The position numbers and the translations under genes are program-made. This document shows positions 1 to 6,140 of a stretch of DNA of 6,852 nt, one piece after another (position 1 is the stretch's first letter; each line of letters begins with the position of its first letter). The DNA lies in contig JAAYZB010000026.1 in NCBI GenBank assembly GCA_012515085.1, forward strand, positions 1 through 6,852. The letters are read 5' to 3'. Origin of the DNA: Acholeplasmataceae bacterium (lineage in GTDB: Bacteria; Bacillota_I; Bacilli_A; Izemoplasmatales; Hujiaoplasmataceae). A model generated the notes under the pieces. That model was not told the DNA's origin, searched no databases, and saw nothing but the letters and a program-made list of their open reading frames with translations.

Positions 1-2
1 GG

Positions 3-50
3 ATTGCAATATTGATCGCAATACTAGATTCGCCTGAAAAAGCTGTTTGA
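3..50 (+). CDS. possible C-terminal tail of an upstream gene (partial)
   Basis: The reading frame beginning at position 3 is open from the left edge and stops at TGA 48-50. It encodes a hydrophobic stretch ending in a charged tail, IAILIAILDSPEKAV. It lies 45 nt before a plausible plus-strand intrinsic terminator, as expected for the last gene of an upstream transcript. Fifteen codons are too few to identify a family. The opposite strand is also open here, so the assignment is weak. Confidence 0.25.
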   Translation: MAILIAILDSPEKAV

Positions 51-95
51 ATCATCGCTTTTTTGGCATGGCTAGCAAACGAGAGAATTGTATTC

Positions 96-119
96 AAGCC
101 CCTGATCGAGGCTTTTTTT
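96..119 (+). terminator. short intrinsic terminator
   Basis: AAGCC (96-100) pairs with GGCTT (110-114) around a 9-nt loop, and the T-run 113-119 overlaps and follows the right arm. The stem is only 5 bp, so it is modest, but the uninterrupted T-tract favours plus-strand termination. It would end the transcript of an upstream gene just before the EAL gene's own promoter. Confidence 0.45.
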
Positions 120-120
120 G

Positions 121-126
121 TATAAT
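121..126 (+). promoter_or_regulatory. candidate -10 box (TATAAT) for the EAL-actin cluster
   Basis: A perfect TATAAT hexamer lies directly after the T-run of the upstream terminator and 29 nt before the chosen ATG, which would give a 5' leader of roughly 20-25 nt. No good -35 hexamer sits at 16-18 bp. The nearest TTG-type sequences, near 88-98, are too far away. Either the promoter needs an activator or the match is coincidental. It is the only obvious promoter-like element ahead of the four-gene plus-strand run. Confidence 0.35.
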
Positions 127-142
127 CACGATCAAATGTTCT

Positions 143-150
143 GGGGGTGA
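143..150 (+). promoter_or_regulatory. ribosome binding site deciding the EAL start
   Basis: GGGGGTGA differs by one base from GGAGGTGA, the complement of the 16S rRNA tail, and its GG-rich core ends 8 nt before ATG 156. The alternative in-frame GTG at 147 lies inside this site and has no upstream Shine-Dalgarno sequence. ATG 156 is therefore preferred. Confidence 0.6.
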
Positions 151-155
151 AAAAA

Positions 156-1457
156 ATGCAGAGTTATCAAAAGCAACGGGATCGGATATTTTCCAAATAT
201 GAGCGGATGGATATGGATGAAACGTACGTGATTTTCGCTGAATTCTCCAACATTGGAACTTATTATCAATTTATCGATTATACCTATGGAGACAAGATCT
301 GCGAAACCATTCATAAACACTTCCACACGCTTCCTCTTAGGGAAAGCTATTACCGATTTCAACATAATCAATACGTCTTAATCGGAAAATTCGATAAGAC
401 AAAATGCCAATCTCAAACAGAAAAAGAGAGCGCTATTGAACAAAGGATCCTCGAGATTAACAACCGCTTCTTTAACTCCTTTCCCCTCACTGAAGACATT
501 ATTCTTACTTACGGGGGTGCCTGTAATGGCATTAAAAAGGAATCGAAGACCATCAAGTCCCTGATACAGACGGCCCAATATAGTATGGTTGAAGCGAAAA
601 AAAAGGCGAAGACATCCATGGTTGCGGATGAAATAATTCGCAGTCAAAAGTCCGATTTAGATGATTTTGTCCTCGCGTTCGATTACTATTTCGATATCAA
701 CGAATTCACCCCTTTCTTCCAGCCGATCGTCGATAAAGCCACTTTACGGATCATCGGCTGCGAATCCTTGATTCGCTGGCGCAAAGATGAATATCGCATC
801 ATCAGTGCCAATCGCTTCAAAGATATAGCAATTGAAAAGAAGTATTTTGATGTGATTGATAAATCGGTTGTCCGAAAGTCCTTCGAGATGTACAACCATT
901 GGCGCGAGGAACGACTCATCCACGAGTCCTTCGTGATGGTCATCAACCTTAGCTATCACACTTTGAGTCTACTCAACATTGATGACTTGTTGAAATTGAC
1001 CATCTACTTCGACATTCTCCCGGAAAACATCGAATTTGACATTGATGATTTTCTCTCTCCAAATCCCATCATTTACAAAAAAGTAATCGAGTTGAAAGAA
1101 TCGGGATTCAGAGTGGCGGTCGATGCTTTCCAATATCAACGTTTATCAATGTCTTCTTTTCTCCATTTTGATGTCGATACCATCAAAATTGATAAATCGA
1201 TCCTACCCTCTGACATTCCGTCGTTCCGACATATTCGTTTATATAAAGCCATTCTCGATATGGCCGGCACACTCCAATCAAAAACATTGATCAAAGGTAT
1301 CGAAAACAAGGAACAAATGCAAATGGCAAGGGATCTCTCCGTTGATTATCTCCAAGGCTATTACTTCACCAAGCCCATCGATGAAGAAGCCTTTCGCCTC
1401 TATCTCAAAAAGCATGCCGAAGGTTTTCAAGTTTTAGAAGCATACCATAGTTACTAA
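156..1457 (+). CDS. degenerate GGDEF-EAL protein, likely non-catalytic
   Basis: This 433-residue protein has no visible signal peptide or membrane segment and is probably cytoplasmic. Residues about 20-160 resemble a degenerate GGDEF domain. The signature is replaced by QHNQY (about 69-73), so diguanylate cyclase activity is not expected. Residues about 180-420 are an EAL domain. Retained are FQPIV, E203 of the EAL motif (here ESL), N264 in INLS, D323, K344 in IKID, E383 and Q400 in LQGYYF. Altered are the EITE glutamate (IEFDID, D295), the second Asp of DDFG (DAF, A324) and the first Glu of AEGVE (IKGIE, K380). Active EAL phosphodiesterases use these residues for metal binding and catalysis, so hydrolysis of cyclic di-GMP is unlikely. 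A ligand-sensing or scaffold role is the inference. The gene ends 44 nt before the first actin gene with no terminator between them, so cotranscription is likely. The family assignment is firm and the role is not. Confidence 0.9.
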   Translation: MQSYQKQRDRIFSKYERMDMDETYVIFAEFSNIGTYYQFIDYTYGDKICETIHKHFHTLPLRESYYRFQHNQYVLIGKFDKTKCQSQTEKESAIEQRILEINNRFFNSFPLTEDIILTYGGACNGIKKESKTIKSLIQTAQYSMVEAKKKAKTSMVADEIIRSQKSDLDDFVLAFDYYFDINEFTPFFQPIVDKATLRIIGCESLIRWRKDEYRIISANRFKDIAIEKKYFDVIDKSVVRKSFEMYNHWREERLIHESFVMVINLSYHTLSLLNIDDLLKLTIYFDILPENIEFDIDDFLSPNPIIYKKVIELKESGFRVAVDAFQYQRLSMSSFLHFDVDTIKIDKSILPSDIPSFRHIRLYKAILDMAGTLQSKTLIKGIENKEQMQMARDLSVDYLQGYYFTKPIDEEAFRLYLKKHAEGFQVLEAYHSY

Positions 1458-1485
1458 CGCCCCGCTTGGCATAAAAAGCGACACG

Positions 1486-1492
1486 AAGGAGG
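1486..1492 (+). promoter_or_regulatory. strong ribosome binding site of the first actin gene
   Basis: AAGGAGG matches the Shine-Dalgarno consensus and leaves 9 nt to ATG 1502. A second ATG at 1498 is 5 nt away but in another frame and reaches a stop after 13 codons. The homology-supported start is 1502, because it leads directly into the phosphate-1 motif. Confidence 0.75.
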
Positions 1493-1501
1493 AAAATATG
1501 T

Positions 1502-2557
1502 ATGAGCGACAATTCCAAAAAAATGGCTGTTGGCGTTGATTTGGGAACATCCAATCTTTTGATTTACGTCGAGGGAAGGGGCACTGTCTTCAATGAGCCT
1601 TCCATCATCGCCATCGACAAAGCTACTAAGAAAGTCGTGAACGTGGGAATCAAAGCCGCAAATCTCGTTGGAAAAACGCATGAAAAGGTAGAGGTCATCC
1701 GACCGCTATCCGGGGGAGTTATCGCCGATGTGGAGATGATCAAGGAGCTGCTAGAGTTCACGCTCGATACCATCTTTCTGTCGAAGATGGACAATATCCG
1801 CAAAATGCTGATATGCATCCCCTCAGAGATTACTGAAACTGAAAAACAAGCCATTTGCCTGCTAGGTCACGGTATGGGGATCGACAACGTCATGATCGAT
1901 GCTGAAGTCAAAGCTGCCGCCATCGGCAATGGTCTCGACATCTACGAGCCACGGGGTCAATTCGTTATCGACATTGGCGGAGGCACTACTGATTTTGGCG
2001 TCTTAAGTCTGGGTGAGGTCGTCCTTTCCAGAGCCACCAAAGTCGCGGGTGAATATTTTGATCGTCAAATCATCGAGCATGTCAAAAACACCCACAAACT
2101 GGAAATCGGCGATCAAACCGCCGAGAAAATCAAAATCGCTTTGGCATCCATTGACGGTGATCTTCCGGTAGATGAAGATGGACACGAACTCACCTATATC
2201 GCCAAAGGACGAGATCAAGTGGAGGGTTTGCCACAACAAGCCATCATTTTCGCTCACGAGATCCGCGAAGTCTTGCTTCGTTGCTTTGAGACGATTAAAT
2301 CCACTCTGATTGCGACGTTGGAGGTAACCCCCCCCGAGCTTTCCGGTGATCTCGTGACCAACGGGATCTGGGTCAGTGGCGGTGGTGCCAAAATACTCGG
2401 TCTCAAACAATATTTTGAAGAGATCGCCCGCGTGCCCGTCCACATCTCGGATCATCCCCTAACGGCGGTCATCAATGGCACGAAAAAACTACTTCAATTT
2501 GAAGGCAAACACTATTTCGGAGAATCCCGAGTTGGAATGGAAGCGAGAGCCCAATGA
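1502..2557 (+). CDS. mreB: MreB/Mbl-family bacterial actin, paralog 1
   Basis: This 351-residue actin-like ATPase is close to the usual 335-350 residues of MreB. Such proteins polymerise on nucleotide and usually line the inner membrane, guiding wall synthesis or shape. The nucleotide site is complete: phosphate-1 DLGTSN (13-18), phosphate-2 DIGGGTTD (157-164) and adenosine motif SGGGA (292-296). The conserved glutamate of the PS-x-(I/V)-T segment is E114. NEPS near the N-terminus and the TAE..K element are also present. The region IDAEVKAAAIGNG resembles the Mbl form (EEEPKVAAIGAG) more than the MreB form, though one Glu is lost. It is the most divergent of the three paralogs and has its own C-terminal tail, ending in MEARAQ. 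At the position where MreB/Mbl have a hydrophobic Leu-Phe membrane loop it has Met-Asp (about 96-97). A strong ribosome binding site precedes it, and it overlaps the next gene by 4 nt. No mreC or mreD is adjacent. Confidence 0.95.
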   Translation: MSDNSKKMAVGVDLGTSNLLIYVEGRGTVFNEPSIIAIDKATKKVVNVGIKAANLVGKTHEKVEVIRPLSGGVIADVEMIKELLEFTLDTIFLSKMDNIRKMLICIPSEITETEKQAICLLGHGMGIDNVMIDAEVKAAAIGNGLDIYEPRGQFVIDIGGGTTDFGVLSLGEVVLSRATKVAGEYFDRQIIEHVKNTHKLEIGDQTAEKIKIALASIDGDLPVDEDGHELTYIAKGRDQVEGLPQQAIIFAHEIREVLLRCFETIKSTLIATLEVTPPELSGDLVTNGIWVSGGGAKILGLKQYFEEIARVPVHISDHPLTAVINGTKKLLQFEGKHYFGESRVGMEARAQ

Positions 2558-3570
2558 AAAAGACAATGCAAGGCCTGGGTATTGACCTCGGCACAGCTAA
2601 CTTACTTGTTTATCTCGAGCAAAAAGGCATTATCTTCAATGAGCCTTCTGTCATCGCCTTTGACCGCGAATCGGGAAAAGTCGTCGCTGCCGGAAGAGAT
2701 GCTCACGAAATGCTCGGCAAAGTACATAATAAGATTTTAGTGATCAAGCCCTTGCGTCATGGCGTGATCTCCGACATGAATGCAGCGAAGGCGTTGATGA
2801 CCTATGTGCTTCGCAAAGTGGAAAACATGACAGAAAAGCAGTTGTCGATGACAACATCAGTCATCTGTTGTCCTTCCGAAGTAACAAAGATCGAACGCGA
2901 TGTCATGATCGATCTTGCGAAAAACATGGGTAGTCCGGATGTTTTCATCGAGGAAGAAATCAAAGCCGGAGCTTTGGGTTCCGGTGTTGATATCTTCGAA
3001 TCCAAAGGATTGATGATTGTCGATATTGGTGGCGGGACCACCGACGTGGGTGTTTTGTCATTCGGCGATATCGTCCTTTCACGGACCATTCGAATGGCCG
3101 GAAATTTCATGGACGATCAAATCGCCAAATATATCAAAACCACACGCGGCATTGAAATTGGTGAGTTGACCGCAGAAAAATGCAAGATTGATCTCGCCAC
3201 CTTAAAAACCGATAACAATACGATAGAAAATCGTTATGCTGGGAGAGATATCGTCAAAGGCATTCCGCGATGGATCAACGTCAACACAAAAGAAGTGCGT
3301 GAGGTGCTTGAACCCATCTTCACCGAGATCGTGAAACTGATTTCTGCGCTCTTAAAAGATACTCCTCCGGAATTATCTGCGGATATCTATGACCGCGGTA
3401 TCATTCTCACCGGTGGCGGTTCCCTAATCAAAGGAGTTGCCGAATTCATCTCAGAACGCATCCACATTCCCGTTCGCGTTGTTGAGAATCCGCTCACGTG
3501 CGTAGCGGAAGGAACGCGTTTTCTACTCAAAAATCGCGGCGACTATCTTGTGAATCCATTGCAGCTTTAA
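2554..3570 (+). CDS. mreB: MreB/Mbl-family bacterial actin, paralog 2
   Basis: This 338-residue actin homolog has phosphate-1 DLGTAN (11-16), phosphate-2 DIGGGTTD (157-164), adenosine motif TGGGS (286-290) and the segment glutamate E114. The sequences NEPSVIAFD, VICCPSEVT and FIEEEIKAG follow B. subtilis Mbl more closely than MreB. Of the three paralogs it keeps the most canonical nucleotide motifs. The loop before VICCP is about two residues longer than in Mbl and polar (residues about 90-102), with no Leu-Phe pair. The start ATG shares ATGA with the previous stop and has only a weak GGA/GAG-rich stretch upstream, so translation is probably coupled to paralog 1. Its C-terminus (RGDYLVNP) matches that of paralog 3 (RGNYFVKP), pointing to a closer relationship between these two. 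A start at ATG 2566 is possible but less likely. Confidence 0.95.
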   Translation: MKKTMQGLGIDLGTANLLVYLEQKGIIFNEPSVIAFDRESGKVVAAGRDAHEMLGKVHNKILVIKPLRHGVISDMNAAKALMTYVLRKVENMTEKQLSMTTSVICCPSEVTKIERDVMIDLAKNMGSPDVFIEEEIKAGALGSGVDIFESKGLMIVDIGGGTTDVGVLSFGDIVLSRTIRMAGNFMDDQIAKYIKTTRGIEIGELTAEKCKIDLATLKTDNNTIENRYAGRDIVKGIPRWINVNTKEVREVLEPIFTEIVKLISALLKDTPPELSADIYDRGIILTGGGSLIKGVAEFISERIHIPVRVVENPLTCVAEGTRFLLKNRGDYLVNPLQL

Positions 3571-3575
3571 AGGAG
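3571..3575 (+). promoter_or_regulatory. ribosome binding site deciding the paralog 3 start
   Basis: AGGAG starts just after the stop of paralog 2 and lies 9 nt before ATG 3585 and only 3 nt before ATG 3579. The spacing favours 3585. Any start farther upstream, such as 3498, would lie inside paralog 2 and add residues with no match to the actin family. Confidence 0.65.
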
Positions 3576-3584
3576 AGAATGACA

Positions 3585-4634
3585 ATGAAAAATCAAAAAA
3601 CAGACAATGGGAAAAATATGGGAAAGCGTCAAGCGGTACGGATCGGTATCGATCTTGGCACATCCAATCTTCTCGTCTATGTCGAAGGCGAAGGCATCAT
3701 TTTTAATGAACCGTCGGTCATCGCCATGGAATATGAGACCGGAGACATCATTGCGGTCGGGTTCAATGCGGCCGAGATGATTGGCCGAGGCCATCACGGC
3801 ATTCGCATCATCAGCCCTCTGAATCAAGGTGTTGTCAGCGATATGGATGCGGCCAACAAACTCATCATCATGGCTCTGCAAAAGGTCGAAAATGTCAATA
3901 TCGATCTGGAAACCTCTACCGTCCTTATTTGTTGTCCATCTCAAGTCACGCAAATCGAGCGCGACTCCATGATTGACCTCGCGAAAAGCCTTGGAGTAAA
4001 GGATGTCTTCATCGAGGAGGAAGTCAAAGCCGGCAGCATCGGAGCAGGGCTGGACATCTATAGTTCGGATGGATGCATGGTCGTGGACATCGGCGGCGGA
4101 ACAACCGACATTGGTGTTCTCAGCTTAGGCGATATTGTTGTGAGTGATACTATCCGCGTAGCGGGCAATTACTTCGATAACGAAATCATCAACTATTTAC
4201 AGTATGAACACGGAATCCTCGTCGGAAAGCGAACGGCGGAGCGAGTCAAAAAGGATGTCGCGACGCTAAGAAAGAATCTCGAAGCTCCCCTTTCCACCTA
4301 TGCCAATGGGCGTGACGTTGTCAGCGGGCTTCCAAAACACGTCATCATAAAGCAAGAAGAGATCCGCAACCTTCTCATTGACCCTTTTGAAAATATCTGC
4401 AATACCATCCTCAAAGTTTTGCAGCGGACGCCTGCCGAACTCTCTTCCGACATCATCAAAAAAGGCATTTTCTTAAACGGTGGCGGTGCCACGATCGATG
4501 GCATTGATGAATTCATCACCGATCGCGTGTTTCTCGACGTCCATCGATCCAAAAATCCGATGACTGCCATCGCCGAAGGCACGAAGATCCTGCTTCAAAA
4601 CCGGGGCAATTACTTCGTCAAGCCAACGGACTAG
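3585..4634 (+). CDS. mreB: MreB/Mbl-family bacterial actin, paralog 3
   Basis: This 349-residue actin homolog has phosphate-1 DLGTSN (23-28), phosphate-2 DIGGGTTD (168-175) and the conserved glutamate E125. Its adenosine motif is NGGGA (298-302), where family members usually have T or S before the glycines. The region FIEEEVKAGSIGAG and LICCPSQVT are Mbl-like. A polar, Lys/Asn-rich extension of about 10-12 residues precedes the first strand, compared with the two neighbours. It is not visibly amphipathic. The loop before LICCP (about 101-113) is polar and lacks the Leu-Phe pair linked to membrane insertion in MreB. The gene follows paralog 2 by 14 nt with its own ribosome binding site, so it is the last actin of the run. 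It may form filaments alone or with its neighbours. Mixed filaments are inference. Confidence 0.95.
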   Translation: MKNQKTDNGKNMGKRQAVRIGIDLGTSNLLVYVEGEGIIFNEPSVIAMEYETGDIIAVGFNAAEMIGRGHHGIRIISPLNQGVVSDMDAANKLIIMALQKVENVNIDLETSTVLICCPSQVTQIERDSMIDLAKSLGVKDVFIEEEVKAGSIGAGLDIYSSDGCMVVDIGGGTTDIGVLSLGDIVVSDTIRVAGNYFDNEIINYLQYEHGILVGKRTAERVKKDVATLRKNLEAPLSTYANGRDVVSGLPKHVIIKQEEIRNLLIDPFENICNTILKVLQRTPAELSSDIIKKGIFLNGGGATIDGIDEFITDRVFLDVHRSKNPMTAIAEGTKILLQNRGNYFVKPTD

Positions 4635-4646
4635 CTCCAAGATAAC

Positions 4647-4676
4647 GATAAGCGTTTCTGACCCGCTTGTCTTATC
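4647..4676. repeat. imperfect hairpin after the actin genes
   Basis: GATAAG (4647-4652) pairs with CTTATC (4671-4676). An alternative inner pairing is AAGCG (4650-4654) with CGCTT (4664-4668). It lies 12 nt after the stop of paralog 3. No T-run follows, so it is not a classical terminator. It might be a weak 3' structure. Confidence 0.3.
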
Positions 4677-4685
4677 CCGCAATCA

Positions 4686-4738
4686 TGTGGATCCCTTCAT
4701 AGCAAACACCTCTTTTCCATTCAGAGAAGGGATCCACA
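4686..4738. repeat. perfect 13-bp inverted repeat between actin and AraC genes
   Basis: TGTGGATCCCTTC (4686-4698) is exactly complementary to GAAGGGATCCACA (4726-4738), separated by 27 nt. The symmetry is seen directly. No T-run follows on either strand, so an intrinsic terminator is unlikely. It could be a protein-binding operator for the downstream AraC regulator, an mRNA-stabilising 3' stem of the actin transcript, or a folded leader of the araC-type gene. The sequence does not choose between these. Confidence 0.8.
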
Positions 4739-4785
4739 GGATTGCCAGCACATCCCTATAACCACACTTGTTTCTTTTTTGCATC

Positions 4786-4791
4786 TGGAGG
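4786..4791 (+). promoter_or_regulatory. ribosome binding site deciding the AraC start
   Basis: TGGAGG lies 10 nt before ATG 4802, which is in frame with the AraC protein. A nearer ATG at 4794 is out of frame and stops after 7 codons. An in-frame TTG at 4742 has no ribosome binding site and borders the inverted repeat, so it is not preferred. Confidence 0.65.
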
Positions 4792-4801
4792 CTATGAATA
4801 C

Positions 4802-6091
4802 ATGCAACGAGAATTGAACGAGAAACTATTCTTTGCGAAAATCCGTCTGTTCGAGGCTATCGGCAAACTGAGCATCAACGGCATCGGTTTGTCGACCACC
4901 TTTCTGGATTCATCGGGTGCCTATCTCACGAGTACGAGACATCCGGACATTTGCCGTGCCTTCACCAAAATGCGGCATATGGATCAAGTAATCCTTCAAG
5001 GGATCCATCGTGCCGGGCGCAGATCCTATGACATCAAACAACCCTTACTCCATCGCTTTGGACTATGGTGGTTTGTCACTTCTGCCATCGACATCAAAGG
5101 GCATGAATGCACCTTGGCGATTGGTCCATTTACCAATATATGTGTTCCATTACCGCCACATGAAGGCAGTGATTTTTCACGTGGCTCTTTGAACCCAATT
5201 GCACAAGCCACTCATGAGCTTAACGGATTATTGGTTATCGATCCCAGCGCCGCACTAGAGCATGCCAAAACTCTAACCGAAATCACTCATATGTTACTGG
5301 AAGAACTCACCATCCAAGAAAAACTCGAAAAACAACTCAGTGATCACCAAGAATATATCAAACAACTTCTTTTTGATGGAAAAACTTCTCGCGAACCCTT
5401 GTCGACATTCACCGATTGCATTCCCAGCAAAACAAAGACCATTGCCTTAGAGAAAGAATACATCAGTCATATCCAAACAGGAAACAAAGAAATGGCCAAT
5501 AAGCTGGTCAACGACGTGTTGGAAGACCTGTTATCCAAAGCGGATCAGGATCTCGATCGTTTCAAGGCCAACGCCTATGAACTTCTCGCCATCCTCATTC
5601 GAGCTGCCATCCATTCGGGTGTGCCGAGTGACGTCATGACGGATGTGATCGACATGCATTATCACTTCATGAAAAGCGAAACCAATTGTGAGGAGATCCA
5701 TCTCATGATTTCTGAAGCGACCAACACCTTAAGCAATGCCATCTACCAAATCAAAGGGAACTCCACTGGAAGAAGCCACTTATCCAAAGCCATTCTCTTT
5801 ATCCGCAAAAACTACCACAAGCCAGTTGCCTTGGATGAAGTTGCAAGAGTGTGTGACATCAGCAGCTATTATCTCAGTCATCTGTTTCGTGATGAAATGG
5901 AAACCACCTATGTCGAATACGTCAACAAAGTCCGCCTGGATGAGGCCAAGAAACTCCTGCAAACCGGGGACTACACGATCTATCAGGCAGCCTATCATTG
6001 CGGGTTTCGTGACCCAGGCTACTTCTCGAAGACATTCAAGCGATATTTGGGTGTGACTCCGCGAAAATATCAACAGATCATCCAGCGATAA
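4802..6091 (+). CDS. AraC-family transcriptional regulator with N-terminal sensor-like region
   Basis: This 429-residue protein is longer than simple AraC activators. The last 100 residues or so (about 325-429) hold the two helix-turn-helix units of the family: ALDEVARVCDISSYYLSHLF and the C-terminal signature with GFRDPGYFSKTFKRYLGVTP. They would bind DNA. Residues 1 to about 150 look like an alpha/beta sensor region: GLSTTFLDSSGAYLTS suggests a PAS-, GAF- or PocR-like fold, and FGLWWFVTSAID with AIGPF resembles N-terminal parts of many Bacillota AraC regulators. Residues about 150-320 are mostly helical and may form a linker or dimerisation part. No membrane segment is seen. The ligand and target are unknown. 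The gene lies 167 nt after the last actin gene on the same strand, with a perfect inverted repeat between them. It could regulate itself, the upstream cluster or distant genes. The AraC call is firm and the sensor assignment is tentative. Confidence 0.93.
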   Translation: MQRELNEKLFFAKIRLFEAIGKLSINGIGLSTTFLDSSGAYLTSTRHPDICRAFTKMRHMDQVILQGIHRAGRRSYDIKQPLLHRFGLWWFVTSAIDIKGHECTLAIGPFTNICVPLPPHEGSDFSRGSLNPIAQATHELNGLLVIDPSAALEHAKTLTEITHMLLEELTIQEKLEKQLSDHQEYIKQLLFDGKTSREPLSTFTDCIPSKTKTIALEKEYISHIQTGNKEMANKLVNDVLEDLLSKADQDLDRFKANAYELLAILIRAAIHSGVPSDVMTDVIDMHYHFMKSETNCEEIHLMISEATNTLSNAIYQIKGNSTGRSHLSKAILFIRKNYHKPVALDEVARVCDISSYYLSHLFRDEMETTYVEYVNKVRLDEAKKLLQTGDYTIYQAAYHCGFRDPGYFSKTFKRYLGVTPRKYQQIIQR

Positions 6092-6100
6092 CATTTAGAA

Positions 6101-6140
6101 AAATGACCTGACGGGACTTCTGCCGTTCAGGTCATTTCTT
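6101..6140. terminator. intrinsic terminator, probably bidirectional
   Basis: AAATGACCTGACGG (6101-6114) pairs with CCGTTCAGGTCATTT (6123-6137) with one bulged T and an 8-nt loop. A T-rich run continues to about 6143 on the plus strand. On the minus strand the bases beyond the stem are also T-rich, the complement of the A-run at 6099-6103. It begins 9 nt after the AraC stop and lies between converging genes, so it can end transcripts from both sides. Confidence 0.85.

Noticed and set aside
147..149. GTG as the start of the GGDEF-EAL gene.
   Set aside because: It lies within the near-perfect ribosome binding site that serves ATG 156 and has none of its own.
1..166. Minus-strand open frame running off the left edge with protein-like composition near 1-100.
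   Set aside because: It has no ribosome binding site at its only ATG near position 62 and overlaps the plus-strand terminator and the promoter region. The directional T-run supports plus-strand transcription here.
1498..1539. Short out-of-frame ORF of 13 codons overlapping the start of actin paralog 1.
   Set aside because: It results from the ATGTATG sequence. The peptide is unremarkable, and one close ATG is no evidence of a leader peptide.
2229..2560. Mycoplasma-type genetic code, considered because multiple MreBs recall Spiroplasma.
   Set aside because: Trp is encoded by TGG in the clear genes, no in-frame TGA occurs within them, and reading through the TGA at 2555-2557 gives no MreB-like sequence.
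3498..3584. Longer N-terminus for actin paralog 3 starting inside paralog 2.
   Set aside because: The extra residues match nothing in the actin family, and a well-placed AGGAG supports ATG 3585.
1502..4634. DnaK, FtsA or ParM instead of MreB for the three actins.
   Set aside because: Length of 338-351 residues, the DLGT(A/S)N start, NEPS, the Mbl-like EEE-x-K region and the lack of Hsp70 substrate or FtsA 1C domains point to MreB/Mbl.
4683..4716. Minus-strand five-codon ORF with an AGAGGTG ribosome-site-like sequence in the inverted repeat.
   Set aside because: It is far too short, and the ribosome-site match lies in the hairpin loop with no gene downstream on that strand.
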